The position numbers were made by a program, and so were the translations under genes. From Pseudonocardia halophobica (GTDB lineage: Bacteria > Actinomycetota > Actinomycetes > Mycobacteriales > Pseudonocardiaceae): 64,000 nucleotides of DNA. The notes beneath the pieces are model-generated. The model was not told the origin of the DNA. It worked only from the letters and a program-made list of their open reading frames with translations, and ran no database searches. Where the stretch lies: assembly GCF_027922425.1 (NCBI RefSeq), contig NZ_BSFQ01000008.1:124001-188000 (forward strand). Direction: 5' to 3'. Of the stretch, positions 1 through 9,172 are shown piece by piece (within the stretch, counting starts at the first letter, position 1; the number at the start of each line of letters is the position of its first letter).

Positions 1-774
1 GTCGTCGACGGGCAGGACGTCGCGGTCGACGGGCATCGCGGTGAGGCGGGTATCCATGTCGTCGACCAGGGCGGCGAGAACATGCTCGACGCGGTCGAGG
101 TCGGCCAGCCCGGACACCACCCGGTCGGCAACGGCGAAGGGGCGCAGGGTGAGCCCAGAGGCGTCGACACCGGCGATCCGCACCGTCCGGCGGTGGGCGA
201 GCTGCGCGAGCAGCCCGTAGGTCCAGGTGGACTTCCCGGACCGGGTCTGCCCTTGGCAGATCATGTGCGGCAGGTCGGGCGGGTCGACCCACAGCGGACC
301 GGACTCGGTGAGGCCGAGGAGGACGGGGCCGGCGTGGTGGTGGCGGATCCGGTAGGGGTCGGCGAGCGGGTCGCGGTCGAGGAGCTCCACGCGGGCCCAC
401 CCGAGGCCGCGCGGTTCAACGCGCAGTGCGACGGCCCCGAGGTGCGGGGCGAGGCGGGGCGCGGCCTTGCGCAGGTCCTCGGGGAGCTGGCCGGGCAGCA
501 GGCGCACGATCAGCACGGTGGGCGGGCCGAGGGTGACCGAGGCGACGGCGGGGGTGGAGACGGTGGGCCCGGACGGGGTGTCGACGGTGCGGGACGCGCC
601 GGCGCCTTCGCAGGCCTGCCGCCATGCCCAGATCAGCCGCTCGGCGGTGAGGGCGGCGGCGTGCTGGTCGGCGCGGTGCTCGGCGTGGTGTCGGCGGCGG
701 GTGCGCCACCCCGGACGGGCCGGAGCCCCTACCCCAGGGAAGCGGGCAGGGGCTCCGGAGTTGGTGGCGGTCAT
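1..774 (-). CDS. FtsK/SpoIIIE-type DNA translocase of an integrative element (C-terminus beyond window)
   Basis: The first 258 codons of a P-loop ATPase are visible; the rest lies beyond position 1. The Walker A motif GQTRSGKST lies around residue 165 and is preceded by PDLPHMICQ, the usual FtsK/SpoIIIE layout. The N-terminal half (about 150 residues) has no clear membrane segment, unlike chromosomal FtsK. Single-gene FtsK proteins of this size class serve as the only transfer protein (TraSA/TraB type) of actinomycete integrative conjugative elements, moving double-stranded DNA between mycelial cells. The ATG at 774 overlaps the stop of the upstream gene (ATGA), so the two are translationally coupled. 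The element context is inferred from this gene and its small neighbours; no integrase or Rep gene is in view. Confidence 0.72.
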   Translation of the reverse strand, partial: MTATNSGAPARFPGVGAPARPGWRTRRRHHAEHRADQHAAALTAERLIWAWRQACEGAGASRTVDTPSGPTVSTPAVASVTLGPPTVLIVRLLPGQLPEDLRKAAPRLAPHLGAVALRVEPRGLGWARVELLDRDPLADPYRIRHHHAGPVLLGLTESGPLWVDPPDLPHMICQGQTRSGKSTWTYGLLAQLAHRRTVRIAGVDASGLTLRPFAVADRVVSGLADLDRVEHVLAALVDDMDTRLTAMPVDRDVLPVDD

Positions 775-1094
775 GCTGCGTGCCGCCGCGGTCGGATCGG
801 GATGATCTCGGCGAGCGGTTCGGCCGCGGGACGTGGTGGCGCGGCGGACACGTCGGCGCTGATGTCGTCGGGCACCTCGACGGCCTGTACGGCGTCGTCC
901 GGGTCGTGTCCGACGGCCCACGGAGCTGGCCTGCGGACGCGGAGGGTGGGCCGCATCCACGGGCGGTCTCGGGGGACGAGTAGGACGGCGAGGTAGCCGA
1001 AGAACATCCCGGCGAGGACGAGGGAGATCGGCAGCGGGGCGAGCCACCAGATGGCGGCGGCGACCCGGCCGAGGAAGGCGAGGACGTCCCACAT
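771..1094 (-). CDS. small membrane protein of the integrative element
   Basis: A 107-residue protein. Residues about 5-40 form one long or two short hydrophobic segments (motif AIWWLAPLPISLVLAG, then a second stretch ending in AVLLVPRD), followed by a hydrophilic Pro/Arg-rich tail ending RPRRHAA. Its start overlaps the upstream stop (TGATG) and its stop overlaps the start of the FtsK-type gene, so the three genes form one coupled transcript. Small membrane proteins next to the transfer ATPase are typical of actinomycete conjugative elements, where Spd-type proteins help spread the element along the mycelium. I cannot assign a named Spd family from the sequence alone. Confidence 0.6.
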   Translation of the reverse strand: MWDVLAFLGRVAAAIWWLAPLPISLVLAGMFFGYLAVLLVPRDRPWMRPTLRVRRPAPWAVGHDPDDAVQAVEVPDDISADVSAAPPRPAAEPLAEIIPIRPRRHAA

Positions 1095-1462
1095 CACGCG
1101 GCCGCCGGCTTCTGCTGGCCCTGTCCGTCGATGCCGTCGGCGCGCATCGAGAGGGCGACGCGGCCGGTGGAGCGGTCGGCGTAGGGGACGGCGACGAGGT
1201 TGATGAACCGGACCGGCTTCCACTTGTCGACCTTCGGCTCGTCCCAGGAGGCGACGCGGACGCCGATGACCTCGGCGCGGTCGGCGTCGTCGTCGTCGAC
1301 CAGGACGTCGATGACCCACAGCGGGACGCCGTGTTCGTCCTTGTCCTGCTCGCCGGTGCGGCGCCGGGAGCCGTCGGAGAGTTCGGCGTACTGGGCGCGG
1401 GCGGCGGCCTTGCCGGTGCCGATGAACTGGGCGCGGGTGGAGTCGACAGGGATGGTGCGCAT
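1094..1462 (-). CDS. hypothetical protein of integrative-element type
   Basis: A 122-residue soluble protein starting MRTIPVDSTRAQFIGTG. The centre is acidic (VDDDDADRAE) and it contains beta-strand-like stretches such as VPLWVIDVLV and VRFINLVAVPY. No catalytic motif is recognised. The ATG at 1462 is chosen because AGGAG lies a few bases upstream. A longer reading frame upstream is possible but lacks such a site. The gene is coupled to the membrane protein and FtsK-type ATPase that follow. Proteins of this size and position occur beside the transfer ATPase in actinomycete integrative elements; the function is unknown. Confidence 0.6.
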   Translation of the reverse strand: MRTIPVDSTRAQFIGTGKAAARAQYAELSDGSRRRTGEQDKDEHGVPLWVIDVLVDDDDADRAEVIGVRVASWDEPKVDKWKPVRFINLVAVPYADRSTGRVALSMRADGIDGQGQQKPAAA

Positions 1463-1559
1463 GGGTGTCTCCTGGTGTGAGTGCAGGGGTGAGGCCCGCC
1501 GGGTGTCGGCGGACAGGTGTGGGCGCCCGTGGGCGCGCAGGGGTGAGCCCCGGCCGGCG

Positions 1560-1883
1560 TCAGCTGGTCGGGGCGGTGAGGGTGTCGGCGGCGCGGCGCA
1601 GGGCGGGGCCGTCGAGGTGCGCGAGGGTGGTGCGGTAGTCGTCGAGGACGCCCGCGAGGAGTCCACGGCGCTGTATGTCTGCCCATTCCGCGGGTGGCAC
1701 CGTCGTCGGTCCCCAGACCTCGGGGTCGGGTCCGCGCTCGATGAGACGGTCGGCGACCGCAAGGGAACGCAGGATGTCGCCGACGGGGATCGCGAACGCG
1801 GCGGGCAGCGTGTTCACGGCCGCATACAGGGCGCGATTGGCCTCGGTCTGGTCGCCGCGGACGGCAGGGGGCATGATGCCCAT
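1560..1883 (-). CDS. hypothetical protein, first gene of the element fragment
   Basis: A 107-residue, probably mainly helical protein (MGIMPPAVRGDQTEANRALY at the start) with no recognised catalytic motif. The ATG at 1883 is preferred because GTAGGAG precedes it; an in-frame GTG at 1919 would add 12 residues. A 97-bp gap separates it from the next gene of the same strand. It is the outermost gene of the mobile-element block: about 90 bp upstream the sequence turns into eccC coding sequence on the other strand. Function is unknown. Confidence 0.5.
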   Translation of the reverse strand: MGIMPPAVRGDQTEANRALYAAVNTLPAAFAIPVGDILRSLAVADRLIERGPDPEVWGPTTVPPAEWADIQRRGLLAGVLDDYRTTLAHLDGPALRRAADTLTAPTS

Positions 1884-1976
1884 GGGCGGAGCTCCTACTC
1901 CGTCAAGGCCTCGGATCACGGTGTTGGCGCACCGCCCGGGGCCGTCTGCATTTATGGGTGCGGCAGTTCCGGGTTA
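1884..1976. other. junction between mobile-element DNA and eccC
   Basis: Left of here the sequence codes on the minus strand for element genes. From about 1977 it codes on the plus strand for the conserved Walker A region of EccC (GKSELLRTLV). The last codons before the conserved part (ATT, TAT, AGT, TTA) are unlike the surrounding codon use. The exact boundary cannot be fixed by eye. It may be an attachment site, a recombination scar or an assembly join. Confidence 0.6.
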
Positions 1977-4316
1977 GGGAAGAGCGAGCTGCTGCGGACG
2001 CTCGTCGTCGGCCTGGTGCTCGCGCACGGTCCCGACGAGCTGAACCTCGTGCTCGTCGACTTCAAGGGCGGCGCGACCTTCCTCGGCCTCGGCGGGCTGC
2101 CGCACGTCTCCGCCGTGATCACGAACCTGGTCGACGAGCTGGCCCTGGTCGACCGGATGGCCGACGCGCTCGAGGGCGAGATCACCCGGCGGCAGGAGCT
2201 GCTGCGGGCGGCCGGGAACCTCGCCGGGATCGCCGAGTACGAGCGGGAACGCGCCGCGGGCCGGGCCTTGCCGCCGCTGCCCGTCCTGCTGGTCGTGGTC
2301 GACGAGTTCTCCGAGCTCCTGGCCCGCAGACCGGAGCTGGTGGAGCTGTTCGTGACGGTCGGCCGGCTGGGCCGCTCGCTCGGGCTGCACCTGCTGCTCG
2401 CCTCGCAGCGGCTCGACGAGGGGCGGCTGCGCGGGCTCGAGTCGCACCTGTCCTACCGCATCGCGCTGCGCACCTTCTCGGCCTCCGAGTCGCGGGCGGT
2501 GCTCGGCGTGCCCGACGCGCACACCCTCCCGCCGATGCCCGGCGCGGCGATCCTCTCCGCGGGCACCGACCAGCTCGTCCGGTTCCGGGGCGCCTACGTC
2601 TCCGGGGCCGCGCCCGTCGGTCGCGTGGCCGTCGCACGCCGCGCGCACCGGTTCACCGCGGCTCCGGTCACCGCGCCGGAACCGCGCCCCGAACCGGCGG
2701 GGGAGTCCGTGCTGGCGGCCGCGGTCGACGCCGTCGTCGCCCTCGGAGGCCCTGCGGCACATCGGGTCTGGCTGCCGCCGCTCGACGAGCCACCCCCGCT
2801 CGACGCGCTCGACGCCGGGTCCGCGCTGCGGGTGCCGGTCGGCCTCGTCGACCGGCCCGCGCGGCAACGGCGGGACCCGCTCGTCGTCGACCTGGCGGGC
2901 GCGGCGGGGCACGTCGCGGTGGCAGGCGGGCCGCGGTCGGGCAAGTCGACGGCGCTGCGCACCCTCGTCGCCGCGCTCGCCCGCGCCCACAGCCCGACGG
3001 AGCTCGGTGTGCACGTGCTCGACCTCGGCGGCGGCGCCCTCGGCGCGCTCGCGGAGCTGCCGCACGTCGGCACCGTCGCGGCCGACCCCGACCTCGTGCC
3101 GCGCACGCTCGCCGAGGTGGGCGGGCTGCTCGCGCGGCGGGAGGAGCGGTTCCGTGCGGAGGGCATCGGCTCGGTCGAGGAGTTTCGGGCGCGACGCGCG
3201 GCCGGCGAGCTGGCGGACGAGCCGGCGACGGACGTCCTGCTCGTCGTCGACGGGTACGCCGCCCTGACGGCCGGCCCGGCCGACGACCCCGCCGCCCGGC
3301 TCGCCGCGCTCGCCGCGCGCGGGCTGGCGTACGGGATCCACCTCGCGGTCTCGGTCGGACGCTGGGGCGAGCTGCGGCCGGCGCTGAAGGACAAGCTCGG
3401 GACCCGGCTGGAGCTGCGGCTCGGCGAGCCGGGGGACTCGGAGGTGGACCGTCGCCGGGCCGCCGGTGTCCCGGCCAGGCCCGGCCACGGACTCGCTCCC
3501 GACGGCGACGCGATGGTCCTCGCCGCGCCCGGCCCGCTGGTCCACCGGCCCGGGCCCGCCTTCCCGCCGGTCCGCGTGCTGCCCGCGCTCGTGGCCGCGG
3601 AACCACTGCTGGACTCCGTCGACGGCGTCCTGCTCGGCCTCGACGAGGAGCGGCTCGAACCGGTCCTGCTCGACCCCGCCGAGCCGCACCTGCTCTGCTT
3701 CGCCGACGTCCGCAGCGGCAAGACCGGACTGTTGCGGCTCCTGGCCCGCGGCATCGCGGCCCGTCACACACCGGAGCAGGCGCGGATCGTGGTGATCGAT
3801 CCGCGCCGGTCGCTGCTCGGCGCGCTGCCGACGAGCCACGTGGTCGAGCACGCGGGCACCGCGACCGCGATCGCCGACGCGGGCCGGGAGCTCGCGGGGA
3901 CGTTGCGTCGCCGACTGCCGGGCCCGGAGGTCACGCCGGAGCAACTGGCGGCGCGGGACTGGTGGTCGGGCCCGGAGGTCTGGGTGCTCGTCGACGACTA
4001 CGACCTCGTCGCCCCGGCCGGCTCCACCGCGCCGCACCCGCTGGCGCCGCTCGCGGAGTTCCTGCCGCAGGCGGCCGACGTCGGGTTGCACCTCGTGGTC
4101 GCGCGGCGGACCGGCGGCGCGTCACGGGCGCTGTTCGACCCCGTCGTCGGGCGGCTGCGGGAGCTCGGCGGGCCGGCGCTGGTGATGCACGGCAGCCCGG
4201 ACGAGGGGCCGCTGGTCGGCGCGGTCCGGGCCGGACCCCGGCCGCCGGGCCGCGGTCTGCTGGTCGACCGGCGCGGAGCCCCGCGGTCGGTGCAGGTGGC
4301 GTGGGCGGAGCCGTGA
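1956..4316 (+). CDS. eccC: EccC-type T7SS motor ATPase, N-terminal third missing
   Basis: EccC is the hexameric FtsK-like ATPase that recognises WXG100 substrates and powers type VII secretion at the inner membrane. The reading frame carries all three ATPase domains. Domain 1 has Walker A GSSGLGKSE at the very start and Walker B LLVVVDEFSE about 110 residues on. Domain 2 has GGPRSGKST and DVLLVVDGY. Domain 3 has DVRSGKTG and VWVLVDDYD. A full EccC is about 1200-1350 residues and begins with two transmembrane helices; about 450-500 N-terminal residues are absent because the sequence upstream is mobile-element DNA. No start codon with a good ribosome site is visible, so this copy is either broken or an assembly artefact. 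Gene order downstream matches the ESX-4 locus. Confidence 0.85.
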   Translation, partial: GCGSSGLGKSELLRTLVVGLVLAHGPDELNLVLVDFKGGATFLGLGGLPHVSAVITNLVDELALVDRMADALEGEITRRQELLRAAGNLAGIAEYERERAAGRALPPLPVLLVVVDEFSELLARRPELVELFVTVGRLGRSLGLHLLLASQRLDEGRLRGLESHLSYRIALRTFSASESRAVLGVPDAHTLPPMPGAAILSAGTDQLVRFRGAYVSGAAPVGRVAVARRAHRFTAAPVTAPEPRPEPAGESVLAAAVDAVVALGGPAAHRVWLPPLDEPPPLDALDAGSALRVPVGLVDRPARQRRDPLVVDLAGAAGHVAVAGGPRSGKSTALRTLVAALARAHSPTELGVHVLDLGGGALGALAELPHVGTVAADPDLVPRTLAEVGGLLARREERFRAEGIGSVEEFRARRAAGELADEPATDVLLVVDGYAALTAGPADDPAARLAALAARGLAYGIHLAVSVGRWGELRPALKDKLGTRLELRLGEPGDSEVDRRRAAGVPARPGHGLAPDGDAMVLAAPGPLVHRPGPAFPPVRVLPALVAAEPLLDSVDGVLLGLDEERLEPVLLDPAEPHLLCFADVRSGKTGLLRLLARGIAARHTPEQARIVVIDPRRSLLGALPTSHVVEHAGTATAIADAGRELAGTLRRRLPGPEVTPEQLAARDWWSGPEVWVLVDDYDLVAPAGSTAPHPLAPLAEFLPQAADVGLHLVVARRTGGASRALFDPVVGRLRELGGPALVMHGSPDEGPLVGAVRAGPRPPGRGLLVDRRGAPRSVQVAWAEP

Positions 4317-5461
4317 CCTGCCCTGTCGACGCCGGGCGGGACGGCACCCGGGTCGCCGGTCGGGAGGACGGGCGGGCGGTGCTGCACGGTGTGCTCCCGG
4401 CCGGCGTCCCACCCGGCGCGGCCGCCGCGGCATTCCGCCCCGGCGCGCGGCCCGTCCGCCCGGCGCCGATCCCCGGCCTCGTCGTCGACGCCGGGGCGTC
4501 GGGCACCCGGGTACTGCGCGACGGCCGGCTCGTCCGGCAGCTCCCGGTCGGCGGCGTGCACCTCGACGCGGCCGTGCGCGCCCTGCTGCCCGCGGCCCCG
4601 CGCCGGGAGGCCGACGTCACGGTGCTGCGCGAGACGCTCTCGCTGCTGCCCGGCGCGACGATCGGCACCGAGGCCGGGCGGGTCCGGGTCACCGCCGACC
4701 AGGTCCGCGAGGCGCTGGCCCCGCTCCTCGCCGAGGTCGTCGCGGCCGTGCCGCCCGGGCCGGTCCTGCTGGTCGGCGGCGTGGCCCGGACGCCGTTGCT
4801 GGCCGCGCTGCTCGACGAGGCGGGACGCGGGCCGGCCACCGTCGCCCCGCGGCCGGAGGCGGCGGCCGTGCTCGCGCGGCACGAGCCGGCACCCGACCAC
4901 GACCCGGAGCGGCGACCCGCGCTCCTCCCGCCGCCACCCCCGCCCCGCCGCCGGCGCCTGCTCACGGCCACCCTCGCGGTCGTCGCGGCAACGGGCCTGC
5001 TCGGTCTCGGCCTCCTCCTGCCCGATCCGCTGCCCGCGGACCGCCTGGTCCAGTACGGGTACGAGGTCGCCGTGCCGGACGGGTGGGCGCACGTCGGCGG
5101 CGCGCCCGAGCACCGCCGCACCCTGCTCGCCCCGGCCGCCGAGCCGGACGGCACCGGGCTCGTCGCCGTCGAGCGCACCCCGCTCGGCTACGACGCCGGC
5201 ACCGAGGGCGCCCGGGCCCGGGCCGAGCTGCGCGACCGGTACGACCGCGCCGTCGCGGCGGGCACGCGCCTGGAGGGCCTCCGCGAGGAGGACGGCGGGC
5301 TGCGCTACCGCGAGCTCGCCGGCCCGGCGACGGTCGAGTGGCACGTCCGGCTGCAGCGCACCGACCAGCTCAGCGTCGGCTGCCGGTACCCGCCCGGCGG
5401 GTCGGCGGCGGTCGAGCGGGCGTGCGCGGTCGTCGTCGCCTCGCTGCGGGTCCGGGAGTGA
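4313..5461 (+). CDS. type VII secretion-associated membrane protein (Rv3446c-like)
   Basis: A 382-residue protein whose GTG start overlaps the eccC stop (GTGA). The first 190 or so residues resemble a degenerate actin/Hsp70-type fold (VVDAGASGTRVLRDG, later VLLVGGVARTPLL). A proline/arginine-rich linker and one transmembrane helix follow near residues 215-238, then an extracytoplasmic domain that contains YEVAVPDGWAHVGG and two cysteines. The arrangement and position, between eccC and two WXG100 genes, match the T7SS-associated family represented by M. tuberculosis Rv3446c. Its molecular role in ESX-4 is not known. Confidence 0.8.
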   Translation: MTCPVDAGRDGTRVAGREDGRAVLHGVLPAGVPPGAAAAAFRPGARPVRPAPIPGLVVDAGASGTRVLRDGRLVRQLPVGGVHLDAAVRALLPAAPRREADVTVLRETLSLLPGATIGTEAGRVRVTADQVREALAPLLAEVVAAVPPGPVLLVGGVARTPLLAALLDEAGRGPATVAPRPEAAAVLARHEPAPDHDPERRPALLPPPPPPRRRRLLTATLAVVAATGLLGLGLLLPDPLPADRLVQYGYEVAVPDGWAHVGGAPEHRRTLLAPAAEPDGTGLVAVERTPLGYDAGTEGARARAELRDRYDRAVAAGTRLEGLREEDGGLRYRELAGPATVEWHVRLQRTDQLSVGCRYPPGGSAAVERACAVVVASLRVRE

Positions 5462-5552
5462 CCGCTTCACCATCGCGAACGGTTCGCCCGAAGCGCCCCG
5501 GGACCGGGCGCGCCGCTGCCAGGCTCGCCGCACCGAGTCAGGGGAGGACGTC

Positions 5553-5882
5553 ATGACGAGCGGGACCACCGGGGCCGGCGGGTTCGGCACCACACCGGAG
5601 GAGATGGCCAGGGCGGGCGCCCGGGTCGTCGGGACGGACGAGCAGGTGCGGGCCGAGCTGGGTGCGCTGCGCTCCCGGCTCACGCCGCTCGCCGGCGCGT
5701 GGCGCGGCGAGGCCGCCACGACGTTCGAGTCGCTGATGGCCCGGTGGGACGCCGACGCCCGGGCGCTCTCCGCGGCCCTGCGCGGCATCGGCGAGGCGAT
5801 CACCGGGTCGGGCCGGACGTACCGGCAGGCCGAGGAGGACCAGTCCGCGTCGCTCTCCGCGATCCGCGCGGCGCTGGGGTGA
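5553..5882 (+). CDS. esxU: WXG100 protein, EsxU-like
   Basis: A 109-residue helical-hairpin protein with the WXG turn present as WRG (in AGAWRGEAATTF) between two amphipathic helices. WXG100 proteins form heterodimers and are exported through the EccC/EccB/EccD channel. Ribosome site GGGGAGGA lies 4-12 nt before the ATG. The next gene, also a WXG100 protein, starts 12 nt after the stop, so the two are a likely pair. The name follows synteny with M. tuberculosis esxU-esxT-rplM. The N-terminus is about 15 residues longer than the classic 100-residue form. Confidence 0.8.
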   Translation: MTSGTTGAGGFGTTPEEMARAGARVVGTDEQVRAELGALRSRLTPLAGAWRGEAATTFESLMARWDADARALSAALRGIGEAITGSGRTYRQAEEDQSASLSAIRAALG

Positions 5883-5893
5883 GGGGACGGACA

Positions 5894-6181
5894 GTGGGGG
5901 AGATCAGGGTCACCTTCGCCGAGCTCGCCGCCGCCCGCACGGCGGTCGCGGGCACCGCGGCGCGCATCACCGGCCGGCTCGACGACCTGCGCCGCGAGCT
6001 GGCCCCGCTGGTCGCGACCTGGGAGGGCGCGGCGGCGACGGACTACGCCGCCCGCCAGAAGCAGTGGGACGCGGCCGCCGCCGACCTCACCGCCGTCCTC
6101 GCCCGGATCGGCGAGGCGCTGGGCCGGGCCGAGGAGGGCTACCGTCAGGTCGAGCAGGTCAACGCCCGCCGCTGGGCGTGA
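5894..6181 (+). CDS. esxT: WXG100 protein, EsxT-like
   Basis: A 95-residue helical-hairpin protein with WEG at the turn (VATWEGAAATDY). The downstream helix contains RQKQW, similar to EsxT of mycobacterial ESX-4. It is probably the heterodimer partner of the WXG100 protein encoded just upstream. The GTG at 5894 gives the full hairpin and sits 12 nt behind the previous stop. It is the last gene of the ESX-4 remnant before the ribosomal-protein operon. Whether the pair is secreted depends on an intact EccC, which this window does not provide. Confidence 0.78.
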   Translation: MGEIRVTFAELAAARTAVAGTAARITGRLDDLRRELAPLVATWEGAAATDYAARQKQWDAAAADLTAVLARIGEALGRAEEGYRQVEQVNARRWA

Positions 6182-6270
6182 GCGGCCCGCGCCCCGCCCC
6201 CGCGTGGGGAGCCGGGAGCGGGGCGCGTACCCTGTTCGTGCAGGGCGTTCGCGGTCGGTGTGGGGGCGTT

Positions 6271-6300
6271 TTGACCTCCGTTCCGAGCGGCGGGTACCCT
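6271..6300 (+). promoter_or_regulatory. rplM-rpsI promoter
   Basis: A -35 TTGACC (6271-6276) and a -10 TACCCT (6295-6300) are 18 bp apart, a good housekeeping-sigma match. Transcription would start near 6307, leaving a leader of about 130 nt before rplM. The rest of 6182-6439 holds no gene. The leader could carry ribosomal-protein feedback control, but I see no defined motif. Confidence 0.7.
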
Positions 6301-6439
6301 GACTGTTCGTTGTGCGACGGGTGGAGACCCGCGCCGCCGCCGGCCCCGGCCGGTGGTCGGGCGGCGTCCGCACCGGCGCACTCAGAAGAGAGACTGACTT
6401 CGAGGCAGCTCCCGAGCCCGAGAACGACGAGGTAGACCC

Positions 6440-6883
6440 GTGCCCACGTACAGCCCCAAGCCCGGTGAGATCACCCGTGCCTGGCACGTGATCGACGCCA
6501 CCGACGTGGTGCTCGGTCGCCTGGCCACCCACGCCGCCACGCTGCTGCGCGGCAAGCACAAGCCGACCTACGCCCCGCACATGGACACCGGCGACTTCGT
6601 CGTCATCGTCAACGCGGAGAAGATCGCGGTCTCGGGCAAGAAGCGGGACGACAAGTTCGTCTACCGCCACTCCGGCTTCCCGGGCGGTCTCAAGCAGCGC
6701 TCGGTCGGCGAGATGATCGAGTCGCACCCCGACCGGCTGGTCGAGAAGGCCATCAAGGGCATGCTGCCCAAGAACCGGCTCGGCCGGGCGATGGCCAAGA
6801 AGCTGAAGGTCTACGCCGGCCCGTCGCACCCGCACACGGCCCAGAAGCCGCAGCCGTTCGAGATCACCCAGGTCGCGCAGTGA
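6440..6883 (+). CDS. rplM: 50S ribosomal protein L13
   Basis: 147 residues, the usual length for L13, an early-assembling protein of the large ribosomal subunit that binds 23S rRNA. The start [20 protein letters not shown] closely matches actinobacterial L13. The conserved segments [26 protein letters not shown] and [10 protein letters not shown] are present. The GTG at 6440 follows a purine-rich stretch (acgaggtag). It overlaps the alternative GTG of rpsI at its stop and is co-transcribed with it, as in nearly all bacteria. The position directly after the ESX-4 genes is the mycobacterial arrangement. Confidence 0.97.
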   Translation: MPTYSPKPGEITRAWHVIDATDVVLGRLATHAATLLRGKHKPTYAPHMDTGDFVVIVNAEKIAVSGKKRDDKFVYRHSGFPGGLKQRSVGEMIESHPDRLVEKAIKGMLPKNRLGRAMAKKLKVYAGPSHPHTAQKPQPFEITQVAQ

Positions 6884-6915
6884 CCTACCCCGAGAGCAAC
6901 GAAGAGGGACAGAGC

Positions 6916-7461
<546 letters not shown>

Positions 7462-7473
7462 TCCGGTAGCCGG

Positions 7474-8820
7474 ATGCGTCGACTCTTCGGAACCGACGGC
7501 GTCCGGGGCCTGGCGAACGGCGAGCTCCTCACCCCGGAGCTCGCCGTTTCCGTCTCCGCCTCGGCCGCCCGTGTCCTCGCCGCCCACCGTGCCGCCGGCG
7601 ACGAGCACCGCCCCGTCGCGCTGGTCGGGCGCGACCCCCGCGCCAGCGGCGAGATGCTCGAGGCCGCCGTGCTCGCCGGCCTCACGTCCGCGGGCGCGGA
7701 CGCGGTCCGCCTGGGTGTGCTGCCCACCCCGGCCGTCGCCCACCTGGTGGACTCCCTGGGCGCCGACCTCGGCGTCATGATCTCGGCCTCGCACAACGCG
7801 ATGCCGGACAACGGGATCAAGCTGTTCGCCGCGGGCGGGCACAAGCTGCCCGACGCGCTGGAGCTCGAGATCGAGCAGGGGCTCGACGCCGAGTGGACCC
7901 GGCCGACCGGCGCGGACATCGGCCGCGTCCGGGACCTGCCCGAGGCGCTCGAGCAGTACGTCGCGCACCTGCTCGTCGCCACGCCGCGCCCGCTCACCGG
8001 CGTGAAGGTCGTCGTCGACTGCGCGCACGGGGCGGCCTCGGAGGCTGCGCCGACGGCCTACACCAAGGCGGGGGCCGAGGTCGTCGCGCTGCACGCGGCA
8101 CCGGACGGGCTGAACATCAACGCGGGTGTCGGCTCCACGCACATGGACGCGCTGCAGGCGGCCGTGGTCGAGCACGGCGCCGACCTCGGCATCGCGCACG
8201 ACGGCGACGCCGACCGCTGCCTCGCCGTCGACGCCGAGGGCCGGATCGTCGACGGCGACCAGATCATGGCGATCCTCGCGCTCGCCATGAAGGAGTCGGG
8301 CGAGCTGGCCGAGGACACCCTCGTCGCCACGGTCATGAGCAACCTCGCCCTGCACCTGGCGATGAAGGCGGAGGGCGTCACGCTGCGCACCACCGCGGTC
8401 GGCGACCGGTACGTGCTCGAGGACCTGCGCGCCCACGGGTTCACCCTCGGCGGCGAACAGTCCGGGCACGTCGTGCTCCCCGGGCACGCGACCACGGGCG
8501 ACGGGCTGCTCACCGCGATGCGCCTGATGAGCCGCATGGCCGAGACCGGTCGCACGCTGGCGGAGCTGGCCTCCGTGGTGCAGCCCCTGCCGCAGGTGCT
8601 GCAGAACGTGAAGGTCGCCGACAAGGAGGCCGTCGCGGCGTCGCCCGCGGTGGCCGAGGCGGTGGCGAAGGCCGAGGCCGAGCTCGGGGAGACGGGGCGG
8701 GTGCTGCTGCGGCCGTCGGGCACCGAGCAGCTGGTCCGGGTGATGGTCGAGGCCGGCACCCAGGAGCTCGCCGAGACCACCGCCGGCCGGATCGCCTCCG
8801 TGGTGGCCGCAGCCGTCTGA
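7474..8820 (+). CDS. glmM: phosphoglucosamine mutase
   Basis: Converts glucosamine-6-phosphate to glucosamine-1-phosphate for UDP-GlcNAc and peptidoglycan synthesis in the cytosol. 448 residues, standard length. It starts [14 protein letters not shown]. The phosphoserine loop ISASHN lies around residues 103-108, the metal-binding loop DGDADR around 243-248, the sugar-binding GGEQSGH around 330, and the phosphate-binding [12 protein letters not shown] near the C-terminus. It lies 12 nt after rpsI, so read-through from the ribosomal operon is likely, as in mycobacteria (mrsA). Confidence 0.97.
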   Translation: MRRLFGTDGVRGLANGELLTPELAVSVSASAARVLAAHRAAGDEHRPVALVGRDPRASGEMLEAAVLAGLTSAGADAVRLGVLPTPAVAHLVDSLGADLGVMISASHNAMPDNGIKLFAAGGHKLPDALELEIEQGLDAEWTRPTGADIGRVRDLPEALEQYVAHLLVATPRPLTGVKVVVDCAHGAASEAAPTAYTKAGAEVVALHAAPDGLNINAGVGSTHMDALQAAVVEHGADLGIAHDGDADRCLAVDAEGRIVDGDQIMAILALAMKESGELAEDTLVATVMSNLALHLAMKAEGVTLRTTAVGDRYVLEDLRAHGFTLGGEQSGHVVLPGHATTGDGLLTAMRLMSRMAETGRTLAELASVVQPLPQVLQNVKVADKEAVAASPAVAEAVAKAEAELGETGRVLLRPSGTEQLVRVMVEAGTQELAETTAGRIASVVAAAV

Positions 8821-8821
8821 T

Positions 8822-8853
8822 CCGGCGCCGGGGCCGTCCGAGGCGGGCGCCGG
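8822..8853. terminator. hairpin between convergent genes
   Basis: Inverted repeat CCGGCGCC (8822-8829) and GGCGCCGG (8846-8853) with a 16-nt loop, exactly in the 34-bp gap between the glmM stop and the stop of the convergent gene. There is no T tract, so it would be an intrinsic terminator of the T-poor kind. Confidence 0.45.
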
Positions 8854-8854
8854 C

Positions 8855-9172
8855 TCAGGTCTGCGGCGGCTCCCGCTCGTCGTCGAGCAGCGGGAGCCGC
8901 ACGCCCCGCGTCTCCGCGGTCCGCCGGCCGCCCGTGCCCGGCAGGACCGGGCCGGCGGCCGCCTCGATCGGCGGCGCGGCGAGGTCGCGGGCGAGCTCGG
9001 CGACCGCGTCGGCCTGCCGCTCCAGCTCCCGCCCCACGAGGGCGAGCCGTTCGGCGAACTCGGTGCCGCGGGCGTCCCACCAGCTCGCGCGCACGGTCCG
9101 GGCGACCCGGGCGGCGTCGGCCGCCGCGGCGCTCAGCCGCTCGACCAGGACGTCGAGCTCCACGCGACTCAC
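8855..9172 (-). CDS. WXG100-like helical protein
   Basis: A 105-residue protein. Residues 1-65 are two predicted helices joined around WWDARGTEF, which has the aromatic/Gly turn of WXG100 proteins (a W-x-x-x-G variant), with the second helix ELERQADAVAELARDL. A proline-rich, charged tail follows. It overlaps by 4 nt the end of another helical small protein, so they are translated together. Similar pairs of ESX substrate-like proteins occur near T7SS loci. No enzymatic motif is present. The WXG100 assignment rests on pattern and context only. Confidence 0.55.
   Translation of the reverse strand: MSRVELDVLVERLSAAAADAARVARTVRASWWDARGTEFAERLALVGRELERQADAVAELARDLAAPPIEAAAGPVLPGTGGRRTAETRGVRLPLLDDEREPPQT

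Noticed and set aside
1..1950. tRNA gene as element attachment site near the eccC seam
   Set aside because: No cloverleaf or CCA-type 3' end is visible around 1884-1976 on either strand.
3998..6835. 945-codon open frame on the minus strand
   Set aside because: Antisense to eccC-like, WXG100 and rplM genes. It is an artefact of strong third-position GC bias; composition is Arg/Ala/Gly-rich with no recognisable domain.
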